DNA from: Helicobacter acinonychis
GTDB taxonomy: Bacteria; Campylobacterota; Campylobacteria; Campylobacterales; Helicobacteraceae
Assembly: GCF_900461455.1 (NCBI RefSeq)
Contig: NZ_UGIA01000001.1
Location: forward strand, 248,001-312,000
Reading direction: 5' to 3'
Length of the DNA stretch: 64,000 bases
Shown: positions 8,828-17,285 of the stretch, piece by piece
Layout: each line of letters opens with the position of its first letter
Position numbering within the stretch: position 1 is the stretch's first letter
Made by a program: the position numbers and the translations under genes
Notes under the pieces: generated by a model
The model's input: only the letters and a program-made list of their open reading frames with translations
Told to the model about the DNA's origin: nothing
Database searches by the model: none

Positions 8828-10066
8828 ATGACTTCAAATAAAACTCTTCCATTTTTCGGAGGGGGCGATTTAGAAAGCCCCAAAAAATCCACAAACAACA
8901 AAAATAAGAAAAAAATCGTTTTTGTCACCAACAGCCGGGCGGATTATGGCAAGCTCAAGCCTTTGATGAAAGCCCTTAAGGATTTAAGCCCTAAACACCC
9001 CTTATACAATCAGATCGCTTATCGTATTTTTGTGTGCGGCATGCATTTGCTAGAAAAATACGGCAACACTTACATTGAAATTTTAAAAGATGGTTTTGAG
9101 CATGTTTTTTTAAGTAAGCCCTATGAAAACGAAATTCCTATGGACTTTGCTTTAGCCAACACGATCACGCAATTTTCTTCTTTCATTGCCCAAGAAAAAC
9201 CCGATCTAATTATTGTGCATGGCGATAGGATAGAGAGTTTGGCGTGTGCGATTGTAGCGAGTTTCAATAACATTTTATGCGCGCATATTGAAGGTGGGGA
9301 AGTTTCAGGCACGTTGGATGAGAGTATCCGCCATAGCGTGTCAAAACTCGCACACCTCCATTATGTTTGCAACCAGCAAGCGGAGCGAAATTTGATCCAA
9401 ATGGGCGAAAAAATGGAGTGCATTTTTAATATTGGTTCGAGCGATATTGATGCAATGCTAGGCGATTTGCCTGACTTTGAAGAAGTGGAGCGCTATTATT
9501 ATCAAATCAAGCGTTTTAATAGAAATTATGCGATTTTGATCTACCATCCTGTGGTGAGTGAAACGATTGACTTGCCCAAACATGTTTTTGAAGTGCTAGA
9601 GGGGGTTAAGGCGAGTTTAAAAAACTTTGTTGTGATCTATCCTAATAACGATTTAGGATCAAACATTATCCTAAAGGCTTTAGAGGGTTTAAAGGGGCAT
9701 GATCGTTTTATCGCTTTCCCTAGCATGCGTTTTGAGTATTTTTTAACGCTCTTGAAAAATGCGCAATTTATCATTGGAAATTCAAGTTGCGGTATTAGAG
9801 AAGCAGGGGTGTATGGCGTGCCTTGCATCAATTGCGGCACTAGGCAGCACAACAGAAGCGATGCAAAACACATTATCAATGTCAAAGAAAATAAAGATGA
9901 GATTTATCTCGCTATAAAAAAGGTCCATCAATTAAAAAGCATTTTAAAAAAGAGCTCTCATTTTGGTCAAGGCGATAGCGCTAAGCGGTTTTTAGCGAGT
10001 TTGAATTTAGAATTGTTTGACACGCCCACGCAAAAAAGCTTTGTGATAAGGGAGGTGAAAGGATGA
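8828..10066 (+). CDS. neuC: NeuC, UDP-GlcNAc 2-epimerase (hydrolysing)
   Basis: The 412-residue protein starts at ATG 8828, nine bases after neuB. The epimerase domain begins near residue 27 with KKIVFVTNSRADYGKLKPLM. It includes HGDRIESLA (about 131), HIEGGEVSGTLDESIRH, and GNSSCGIREAGVYGVP (about 317). The family splits UDP-GlcNAc into ManNAc and UDP, feeding NeuB; a close relative acts on UDP-diNAcBac for legionaminic acid. The first ~27 residues (LPFFGGGDLE, then Lys/Asn-rich) are extra to the family. They share the PFFGGG peptide with the end of the first GT42 gene, which suggests the remnant of a G-tract element. The stop overlaps the neuA start. Confidence 0.88.
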   Translation: MTSNKTLPFFGGGDLESPKKSTNNKNKKKIVFVTNSRADYGKLKPLMKALKDLSPKHPLYNQIAYRIFVCGMHLLEKYGNTYIEILKDGFEHVFLSKPYENEIPMDFALANTITQFSSFIAQEKPDLIIVHGDRIESLACAIVASFNNILCAHIEGGEVSGTLDESIRHSVSKLAHLHYVCNQQAERNLIQMGEKMECIFNIGSSDIDAMLGDLPDFEEVERYYYQIKRFNRNYAILIYHPVVSETIDLPKHVFEVLEGVKASLKNFVVIYPNNDLGSNIILKALEGLKGHDRFIAFPSMRFEYFLTLLKNAQFIIGNSSCGIREAGVYGVPCINCGTRQHNRSDAKHIINVKENKDEIYLAIKKVHQLKSILKKSSHFGQGDSAKRFLASLNLELFDTPTQKSFVIREVKG

Positions 10067-10722
10067 AAATTTTAGCCTACATTCCTGCCAGAAGCGGTTC
10101 TAAAGGGGTGAAAGATAAGAATATTAAACCCTTTAAAGGCTTGCCTTTGATGGCGCACACAATCCTTAATGCAATGGATACAAAGCTTTTTGATGAGGTG
10201 ATGGTGAGCACGGATAGCGAAGTTTATAGAAAAATCGCTTTAGAATATGGGGCTAAAGCACCGTTTTTAAGGAGCGAGGAAAATTCAAGCGACACGGCCC
10301 TTACGATTTTAGGTTTATTAGAGGCTTTAGAAAATTACTCTCAATTGAACAAGCGATTTGATCATGTAATGATCTTGCAACCCACTTCGCCCTTAAGAGA
10401 TGCTAGGGATATTTTAAAGGCTTGGGAATGCTATGAGAGAAACCATTTTCAAAGTTTAGCGAGCGTGCATAAAATAGAGATCAACCCCTTTTTATTACGC
10501 ACCCTTAAAAACGATCAGCTCTCTTCTTTAATGCAAGTCAATAGCACTATCAGGCGCCAGGACATGCCTGTTTTTTATCAAGTCAATGGTGCAATTTATA
10601 TTGCTAAAGTGAGCGAATTGAACGAAAAAACGAGTTTGAATGACAGCGTGATAGGGCATGAAATAGAAATTTCTCATGCCCTAGATATAGACAATTTAAA
10701 GGATTTTGATGGATACAATTAA
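10063..10722 (+). CDS. neuA: NeuA, CMP-N-acetylneuraminate synthetase
   Basis: The 219-residue protein has the cytidylyltransferase N-terminal motif IPARSGSKGVKDKN (residues 6-19), then STDSE, ILQPTSPLR (about 105-113), YQVNGAIYI and the C-terminal HALDIDN. It activates sialic acid as CMP-Neu5Ac, the donor for sialyltransferases. ATG 10063 overlaps the neuC stop (ATGA). An AGGGAGGTG ribosome site lies just upstream. Its end overlaps the first GT42 gene by 14 bp, so neuB, neuC, neuA and the GT42 genes form one translationally coupled unit. H. pylori carries a different CMP-pseudaminic acid synthetase (PseF) elsewhere. Confidence 0.9.
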   Translation: MKILAYIPARSGSKGVKDKNIKPFKGLPLMAHTILNAMDTKLFDEVMVSTDSEVYRKIALEYGAKAPFLRSEENSSDTALTILGLLEALENYSQLNKRFDHVMILQPTSPLRDARDILKAWECYERNHFQSLASVHKIEINPFLLRTLKNDQLSSLMQVNSTIRRQDMPVFYQVNGAIYIAKVSELNEKTSLNDSVIGHEIEISHALDIDNLKDFDGYN

Positions 10723-11647
10723 AAAACCCCTAATCATTGCCGGCAATGGCCCTAGCATTAAGGATTTAGATTATGCATTATTCCCTAAAGATTTTGATGT
10801 CTTTAGGTGCAACCAATTTTATTTTGAAGACAAATATTATTTGGGGAGAGAAATTAAGGGGGTGTTTTTTAACCCTTGCGTGTTGAGTCCTCAAATGCAG
10901 ACTGCGCAATATTTAATGGATAATGGCGAATATTCTATTGAGCGGTTTTTTTGTTCAGTGAGCACGGATCGGCATGATTTTGATGGGGATTACCAAACAA
11001 TTTTGCCTGTTGATGGGTATTTGAAGGCTCATTACCCTTTTGTTTGCGATACTTTTAGCTTGTTTAAAGGGCATGAAGAAATATTAAAGCATGTTAAATA
11101 CCATTTAAAAACTTATTCTAAAGAATTGAGTGCAGGAGTTTTGATGCTTTTGAGTGCGGTGGTTTTAGGGTATAAGGAGATTTACTTGGTGGGGATTGAT
11201 TTTGGGGCGAGCTCTTGGGGGCATTTTTATGACGAGCACCAAAGCCAGCATTTTAGTAACCACATGGCAGATTGCCATAATATTTATTATGATATGCTCA
11301 CCATTTGCCTTTGTCAAAAATACGCCAAGCTTTATGCGTTAGCTCCTAATAGCCCCTTAAGCCATCTTTTAACTTTAAACCCACAAGCTAAATACCCTTT
11401 TGAGTTGTTAGATAAACCCATAGGATACACAAGCGATTTGATTATCTCATCGCCGCTTGAAGAAAAGTTATTGGAATTTAAAAACATTGAAGAAAAGTTA
11501 TTGGAATTTAAAAACATTGAAGAAAAGTTGCTAGCCAGCAGGCTGAATAATATTTTGCGAAAAATAAAGCGTAAAATTTTACCATTTTTTGGGGGGGGGG
11601 GGGTAACACCCGCTCTAAAAGTTGGTTTTAGATGGGGGGTTGCATGA
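10709..11647 (+). CDS. GT42-family sialyltransferase-like protein 1, with G13 tract
   Basis: The 312-residue protein starts at ATG 10709 behind AAAGG, inside the end of neuA. It has the GT42 (Cst-I/Cst-II) signature [18 protein letters not shown], then [18 protein letters not shown], then [13 protein letters not shown], a candidate catalytic His in ADCHNIYYD, and CPNS-like LAPNSPL. These enzymes move Neu5Ac from CMP-Neu5Ac to galactose on surface lipooligosaccharide. After residue ~250 there is a tandem 10-residue repeat ([10 protein letters not shown] twice), a basic amphipathic stretch, and a G13 run (11591-11603) encoding four Gly. Slippage would change only the last ~16 residues and the overlap with the next gene. 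The acceptor linkage cannot be told. Confidence 0.85.
   Translation: MDTIKKPLIIAGNGPSIKDLDYALFPKDFDVFRCNQFYFEDKYYLGREIKGVFFNPCVLSPQMQTAQYLMDNGEYSIERFFCSVSTDRHDFDGDYQTILPVDGYLKAHYPFVCDTFSLFKGHEEILKHVKYHLKTYSKELSAGVLMLLSAVVLGYKEIYLVGIDFGASSWGHFYDEHQSQHFSNHMADCHNIYYDMLTICLCQKYAKLYALAPNSPLSHLLTLNPQAKYPFELLDKPIGYTSDLIISSPLEEKLLEFKNIEEKLLEFKNIEEKLLASRLNNILRKIKRKILPFFGGGGVTPALKVGFRWGVA
10721..10873 (+). repeat. 153-bp exact direct repeat, copy 1 (GT42 gene 1)
   Basis: These 153 bp are identical to 11650-11802. They encode the first ~50 residues of the GT42 nucleotide-binding region, from [10 protein letters not shown] to GVFFN. Sequence diverges sharply right after the repeat, which is the mark of gene conversion or recent recombination between paralogues. 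Confidence 0.95.
11459..11518 (+). repeat. 30-bp tandem duplication in GT42 gene 1
   Basis: Two identical 30-bp units (11459-11488 and 11489-11518), plus the first 12 bases of a third, encode [10 protein letters not shown] twice and then EEKLLAS. Because the unit is a multiple of three, copy-number change would lengthen or shorten the C-terminal helix without a frameshift. Confidence 0.9.
11591..11603 (+). repeat. Poly-G tract (G13), contingency-type
   Basis: Thirteen G residues in a row follow TTTTTT inside GT42 gene 1. Helicobacter uses such tracts for slipped-strand phase variation. With 12 G the frame stops at once (TAA). With 14 G it reads about ten other codons to a TAG. Only with 13 G does the gene end in the ATGA overlap with gene 2. 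Confidence 0.92.
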
Positions 11648-12633
11648 ACAAAAAACCCCTAATCATTGCCGGCAATGGCCCTAGCATTAAGGATTTAGAT
11701 TATGCATTATTCCCTAAAGATTTTGATGTCTTTAGGTGCAACCAATTTTATTTTGAAGACAAATATTATTTGGGGAGAGAAATTAAGGGGGTGTTTTTTA
11801 ACGCCCATGTGTTTGATTTGCAAATGAAAATCACTAAAGCGATCGTTAAAAATGGTGAATACCATCCAGATCATATTTATTGCACGCATGTAGAACCTTA
11901 TGGCTATGTGAATGGCAACCAACAATTGATGCAAGAATATTTGGAAAAGCATTTCGTGGGGGTTCGCTCTACTTATGCGTATTTAAAGGATTTAGAGCCT
12001 TTTTTTATTTTGCATTCAAAATACCGCAATTTTTATGACCAGCATTTCACCACTGGGATTATGATGCTGCTTGTGGCGATCCAATTAGGCTATAAGGAAA
12101 TCTATTTGTGTGGGATTGATTTTTATGAAAATGGTTTTGGGCATTTCTATGAAAATCAGGGCGGTTTTTTTGAAGAAGACTCTGATCCCATGCATGATAA
12201 AAACATTGACATCCAAGCCCTTGAATTAGCCAAAAAATACGCCAAAATTTATGCTTTAGTGCCCAATAGCGCGTTAGTAAAAATGATACCTTTGTCCTCA
12301 CAAAAAGGCGTTTTAGAGAAAGTCAAAGATCGTATTGGTTTAGGAGAATTCAAGCGTGAAAAATTCGGACAAAAAGAATTAGAAAGACAAAAAGAATTAG
12401 AAAGACAAAAAGAATTAGAAAGACAAAAAGAATTAGAAAGACAAAAAGAATTAGAAAGACAAAAAGAATTAGAAAGACAAAAAGAATTAGAAAGACAAAA
12501 AGAATTAGAAAGACAAAAAGAATTAGAAAGACAAAAAGAATTAGAAAGACAAAAAGAATTAGAAAGACAAAAAGAATTAGAAAGACAAAAAGAATTAGAA
12601 AGACAAAAAGAATTAGAAAGACAAAAGAATTAG
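11644..12633 (+). CDS. GT42-family sialyltransferase-like protein 2, frame cut short in a repeat array
   Basis: The start is taken as ATG 11644, which overlaps the stop of gene 1 as ATGA; an ATG four codons upstream is also open. The first ~50 residues equal those of gene 1. Then come [34 protein letters not shown], a candidate catalytic His in [13 protein letters not shown], and ALVPNSALV, all as in Cst-II. From residue ~243 an 18-bp array encodes ELERQK over and over. One unit (12623-12639) lacks a base, so this frame ends at TAG 12631-12633 after 329 residues. The GT domain itself is complete. Restoring the base would add 17 repeats in all and a basic amphipathic tail to TGA 12864-12866, probably the membrane anchor. 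It is likely phase- or length-variable. Confidence 0.83.
   Translation: MNKKPLIIAGNGPSIKDLDYALFPKDFDVFRCNQFYFEDKYYLGREIKGVFFNAHVFDLQMKITKAIVKNGEYHPDHIYCTHVEPYGYVNGNQQLMQEYLEKHFVGVRSTYAYLKDLEPFFILHSKYRNFYDQHFTTGIMMLLVAIQLGYKEIYLCGIDFYENGFGHFYENQGGFFEEDSDPMHDKNIDIQALELAKKYAKIYALVPNSALVKMIPLSSQKGVLEKVKDRIGLGEFKREKFGQKELERQKELERQKELERQKELERQKELERQKELERQKELERQKELERQKELERQKELERQKELERQKELERQKELERQKELERQKN
11650..11802 (+). repeat. 153-bp exact direct repeat, copy 2 (GT42 gene 2)
   Basis: This is the second copy, 929 bp downstream of the first. Recombination between copies would delete 929 bp and leave one GT42 gene, in phase, with the gene 2 body fused to the gene 1 start. Confidence 0.95.
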
Positions 12634-12689
12634 AAAGACAAAAAGAATTAGAAAGACAAAAAGAATTAGAAAGACAAAAAGAATTAGAA
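12371..12689 (+). repeat. 18-bp tandem array (hexapeptide ELERQK) with one slipped unit
   Basis: The unit is AAAAAGAATTAGAAAGAC. Fourteen perfect units span 12371-12622, one 17-bp unit (A4 instead of A5) lies at 12623-12639, two more perfect units reach 12675, and a 14-bp partial ends at 12689. The hexapeptide is charged and should form a continuous helix, like the C-terminal heptad repeats of H. pylori fucosyltransferases. Confidence 0.95.
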
Positions 12690-12866
12690 TTAGAAAGAAG
12701 CTTAAAAGCAAGATTGAAAGCCGTTTTAGCCAGTAAGGGGATTAGAGGCGATAATCTTATTATCGTGAGCTTGAAAGACACTTACCGCCTTTTTAAAGGA
12801 GGTTTCGCTCTTTTATTGGATCTAAAAGCGCTCAAATCCATCATAAAGGCGTTTTTGAAACGCTGA
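12634..12866 (+). pseudogene. Out-of-phase 3' end of GT42 gene 2 (C-terminal tail)
   Basis: In the other frame the reading continues through the remaining ELERQK units, then LELERSLKARLKAVLASKG, and a tail rich in Leu, Ile, Lys and Phe ending KAFLKR at TGA 12864-12866. It is the natural C-terminus of the upstream transferase, separated by a single missing A in the repeat array. The tail looks like an amphipathic membrane-binding helix. It is probably a reversible phase-off state rather than a dead gene, though a sequencing error in the array is possible. Confidence 0.8.
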
Positions 12867-13021
12867 AAAAGCTTTGTTTTGAATGGGCATTGAAGAGGTA
12901 TTGATCGCTATTTTAATAAGGTTCTATTTGTAAAAAGTGTTGGTTAGATAATACCTATTCATTTTCAGCCCAAACCACAACAAAAAGGTTTTTTGAATTT
13001 TTAAATATTAGACATGTTTAA

Positions 13022-13065
13022 CAACTCCCTTTATCAATCCAATAACCTTGATAAAAGGATAGTTG
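13022..13065. repeat. Imperfect long hairpin in intergenic region
   Basis: The arms are 16 and 18 nt, pair at nearly every position with a 2-nt bulge, and enclose a 10-nt loop. No T-run follows on either strand, so it is not a plain terminator. It might be a small RNA stem or a miniature-element relic. Confidence 0.5.
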
Positions 13066-13275
13066 GTAGCAAATAACTTGCATCCAATTTTAAGCAATTC
13101 TAACTATAAAATTGAGCGCGTTAATGTTTGATAAGAATAGAGTTTTGTGTTGAGCGATCAAGCGCGTTAAGGGTTTGGCTCAATCAATCCAACTTTGCAA
13201 GATAAAGAGAAAAATATCTTTGAAATTGCTAAAGAGATTAAGACTTTATTGATTCCGTTTTAATATCCCCCCATA

Positions 13276-13296
13276 AACCCATGCCAAGCATGGGTT
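13276..13296 (-). terminator. Terminator hairpin downstream of vacA remnant
   Basis: AACCCATGC (13276-13284) and GCATGGGTT (13288-13296) form a perfect 9-bp stem with a 3-nt loop, just after the vacA stop on the minus strand. The following T-run is poor. Confidence 0.55.
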
Positions 13297-13306
13297 AGAG
13301 AAGCGG

Positions 13307-16300
13307 TTAGAAACTATACCTCATTCCTCAATTGGAAGCGAAACGGCTCGCATTGGGAATCAAGTTGTGCAAATCAATGAAGCCCCAATTCAAAAACACT
13401 TCTTCAGCCAATTCCAATTCCCCACCCATCATCACTCTGGCATGCGTGTTTAAAGGGTTGCGAGCGGCATTTGCTTTGAAGGCGTTCAAAGACACAGCGT
13501 GGTTGGATTCAAAGTTGGCAAACTCTTGTAAAACTCCAGCATGCAAACAGAAGCATGAAGTGTCTCGGCAATAATAGCGGGCTTGTAGGTTGCCGTCAGC
13601 GTTGGATAAATGCTGACCGCTTGCACCATCGCTTAAAGCCGCTTTTGGGCGCTATTGCTTTCAAAGTTGGTTGAACCTAAATGATTATGAATCACTCCCA
13701 CGCTTGGTTTTAGCGCTAAGGCGTTTTTGAAAAACCCAAAGCCATAACCATAGCTGGCGTTAGCCATAGCGCCACAAAGCGCCTTTGCAATTCAAGCTTG
13801 ATTGATCGCTCCCACAAGCCCTTGATCTTGAAAGTCAAATTCTTGCTGGTCAGCCAAGATACGGCTATACACGCCAAAATGAGCGTTATTGCCATCAGAG
13901 TTAAGAGGGCTAGCGCGGTTACTGAAGGCGCTATAACCATCGCTTCCAAACCCGCCAACAAGAGCTTCCACTTCCCCGTTAATGCAAGTATCCACCCCTG
14001 CGCTTGTGCCCTATAATGAAGTGTTGCCACCACTATTCAAACTCGCTCCCTTGATAGCATTAGCCCAAAGATTTTTAAGTTTTTCATGGTTAGGAGCGAA
14101 CTTATACAACACTTCTGCCGCGCTTTCTGTGGGGCTAAATTTTTGGTCTTTTAAAGCTTGCAAGCGTTTAGCGAATGAGCCAATATTGTTGGTGCGCTTC
14201 CTGGAGAGATTGGCTAAACGAGAATTCAAAACCATCGCATTGCTCAAACTCAAAGTTTGCAAACCACTTGTTTTGCGATCCAAACGGGCTATGCTGTTTC
14301 AAGTGTCAGTTGCCGCATCCAATTGCTTGGTGGTTTCGCTAGCACTTGTGTTATCAATCATTTCTCTGGCATAGCCTAATATCATGATGATCAACCAATA
14401 AGGTTTGCAAGAGATTCCTGCCTTGCGTGCCTGAATGGGCATAAAGCGCGTCAATATCTTTGGAGCGGTTAGCCAATTCAAACGCGCTCTCAAGGGTGCC
14501 AAAATGACGCTCATGGATGTGGACTAAATTAGGAGTGGCGCTTTAGAAGAGGCGCTTGCGTTTGACCAAAGGAGCGTTTTTTATGAGAGCGTGGCTGACA
14601 AACGCGCCTGTCTGTTGTTTGTGGGTAATTCTTTGGTATTGTTGTCATGCCCACTGGCATAGAATTGTTACCTAAACGAACAGAGGTTTTAGCGTTGTTG
14701 GCTGTTTGACTAATGCCTGTATTTTTCCATGCCTTACCTTCAAGATACTTGTAATGGTTAGGGTTACTGTTCATGTCATGATTACCGATAGCCATTCCGC
14801 ATGCTTTAATACCGTTGGTGTTGCCTTTTTGCGCCACACAAATACCCATACGGGTATTGTTGTTATAAAGGGCTAGGCGCTCTTTGAATTGCTCTTGCAG
14901 ATTAGCATTGCTTGCAAAAACAGCATCATAACTAACGCCTTGCACTCCCGCTCAATGATCATCAATGTTTCGCGCTCCCACCAAAAACATGCTCTGTGCT
15001 TTTAGTGAGGTTTTGAGCGTTATTGATCTTAATGAGCGGTTTGTAAAATCCGGTTGTGTTGTCTGTCATGTTATTAAACAGCATGCTTGCTTGATGGCTT
15101 GCATTCAAGGTTGCTGCACGCCAGTTTTGAACAAAAAGATCCATCACGCCTTGATTGTTAATAAAATGCCCCTGAAGGGTTAAATCCAAATCTTTACCAT
15201 AATCCATGCTTGCATGATGACCCAAGGTTAGGTTATTAAGCCCTATCTTGCCTGCAAGGTTTCCTAGGGCTCCAAAAAGAATTTTCTTGGTGGTTTCAAC
15301 ACCGGTAGTGTTTCTGGCGTCAAAATAATTCCAAGGAGCATGGCACATCCCATCTATAACGGGTTTTTTACCGCTTTTAAATTTAACCCCTCTAGCATAG
15401 AGCGGGCTATATCCCGTTTCTAAACGCACGGTAGTAATGCGCGATTTATCGCCTATATCCCCGCTAAATGGAGAGCATTTTCCCGCACTCATACCATGGG
15501 TTGTAACAACCAATTCCTTAATACTGAAGTTTTCAATGGCAGCATGAGTGGAAGCTGTGCTTGTTGGTATTGGCCATGCCTAATAACGTTCCTAAAATCC
15601 AAAGTGGTAGCGTTGATGCCATTACCACCCTTATTGGCATCAATATCTTTAAAACTAGCGGTATTGGCACCCCCTTTAAAATGCGTAAATTTTCCTCAAT
15701 ACGCATCACCATTAAAATTAACTGCATGCACACCCGCTTTTAAATCCACCGCTTTTCCCAAACGGGTATCGTTATTAAAAGCGGCTGCACCCTTTTGGGT
15801 ATCCACACCAACTTTAAATTCAAAATTCGCGCTTGAACCTGGCAAAGCACCACCCACTTCTTTATTCACCCTTAATGCCCCATTAACGGTGGTATTCCCG
15901 GTTAGATTTCCCGCTAAAAGAGCGCGCCCACTCGTTGAATTGGATAGATGGATAGCGCCTTCGCCGACATTCAAATGAGCCGCACTGGCGCTAACAAAAG
16001 CTTTATGCCCTCCCGCTTTAATCGTCCCATCAGCGTCAGTGTTTCAGTGGAAAATATTCACGACCGTGCCCCTAGCGCCAGCAAAAGTCCCGTCAATGAC
16101 TTTCATGGGTTCAACTTCTACTTTTTGCACGCTATTGGGCGGGTTAATGGCTTGAGCGCCATTCATGGTTTTGGCTATTCGTTTGGCTGCTATTTTGTTG
16201 GGTATTGTCAGCGTTATTTTGAGAAGTGGTCTTTTTATAGCCACCTTCTGGAGAAGCAATAAGGTTTAATCCTATGCTTTGTCACAAATCCAGCGCGCAA

Positions 16301-17285
16301 TGTCAGTCTTTTCATTAGCAGCAATGCCTGCTTGAGCGGCGTTGTGATCACCCACAACGAGATGGCACCAATTCACATCCCCTTGCACCTTTGAAGTGTT
16401 TATCGGGCGCTAGAACAAATGCGAAATATTGTAGTGGGTATTTAAAATGCCAAGATGCTTCACCATGCTCCATGAAGGGGCTAAATACGCTCCCGCATAT
16501 TGCAAACGGCCCATCCACACCTTACCCAATAAATTCACAGCGCGCGCTCCTTGCAAATTAAGGGTAGTGCCATCATAAAGAGAAATTTCAGCGTTTTCAG
16601 CGCTTGCAATCCCTTCTTGCACTTTGTAAAGTTAAAATCGCAGAGCTGGCTTTTCTCCTAGCCCCAGAACCCATGCGGTTATGGATCTCTAAAAAATTAC
16701 CGATTATGACATTTTTAGCGTTGGAATTCACCCTTGTGGCGCGATTGGCAGCCTCTTTAAAGTTTGTGGAAGAGCTGCCATTGGATTGGCCCAAGCGCCA
16801 AGCGGCTTTTTGCATATTGGCATCTAAATCCCCACCGGTATAGTTTCTGAGCCCTGAAAGGTTATAAGCCCCTACGGCGTTTTTCATACCCGCTTCAAAC
16901 TGATTGCGCTGCTAGCCTTTGACCCAATCATGCCTAGCAGCATTCCCCCAATCCTAACCTCTTTGAATGTTGCTAGACAATAGGGATTTGTATAAGCCGT
17001 ATTGCTTGTTAGGGGAAGAATCAAAGCCTCTCCCTGCTTGAATGTGCCAAATTTTATTGGTTTGTTTGAGCGCCCCACCAAGAATCCCTCCGGCTGTTCT
17101 TGAAGCGACACCTGCGATCATACCACTAAGGATGGCTAGAATAATCACGCCTGATAAAAGGGCGCGATTTTCAACATGGATGGGAGCGGGTTGTATTTAG
17201 TGCTAATTAATGCTCCCGCTCAAGCGAGAGGAACCATAGGGCGCTTTATTTTGCGGTGTTTATGGTGTGTTTGTTGTGGTTCCAT
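13307..17285 (-). pseudogene. vacA: vacA, vacuolating cytotoxin gene, heavily degraded
   Basis: About 4 kb on the minus strand, close to the length of an intact vacA (~3.9 kb), runs from the original ATG at 17285 (MEPQQTHHKHRKIKRP) to the final GMRYSF and TAA at 13307. Ordered fragments in changing frames match VacA. In the p33 part: AGRGFDSSPNKQYGLYKSLL near 17060, [20 protein letters not shown] near 16850, and [15 protein letters not shown] near 16500. In the p55 part: [12 protein letters not shown] near 15950, APWNYFDARN near 15320, [14 protein letters not shown] near 14890 and YLEGKAWKN near 14740. In the barrel: [11 protein letters not shown] near 14250, [13 protein letters not shown] near 13950 and [20 protein letters not shown] near 13430. 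At least ten frameshifts or stops make a toxin impossible, and the signal peptide region is also disrupted. It lies convergent to fecE, its usual place. Confidence 0.95.

Larger units (their letters stand above)
12867..13306. other. 440-bp intergenic region between the sialylation locus and vacA
   Basis: No intact gene is seen. It holds a strong imperfect inverted repeat: CAACTCCCTTTATCAA (13022-13037) against TTGATAAAAGGATAGTTG (13048-13065). It also holds a 30-codon open remnant (13171-13263, reading GFGSINPTLQDKEKN and on to LLIPF) that I do not recognise, and the vacA terminator. It probably contains the right edge of the inserted neu segment. Confidence 0.5.

Noticed and set aside
12371..12689. 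Regular short direct repeats resembling a CRISPR array
   Set aside because: The units are contiguous 18-mers without spacers and are coding; no cas genes are near.
12350..12781. A 143-codon open frame on the minus strand with a repeated Phe-Val-Phe-Leu-Ile-Leu pattern
   Set aside because: It is the antisense reading of the ELERQK repeat array; the repeat simply has no stops in that frame. There is no ribosome site or known homologue.
15496..15978. A 160-codon plus-strand frame inside the vacA region
   Set aside because: It is antisense to clear VacA fragments ([12 protein letters not shown] region), with no ribosome site and a Pro/Leu-rich composition typical of shadow frames.
13716..16262. 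Several plus- and minus-strand open frames of 60-160 codons
   Set aside because: They are either fragments of the vacA pseudogene or its antisense shadows; none has an independent start site.
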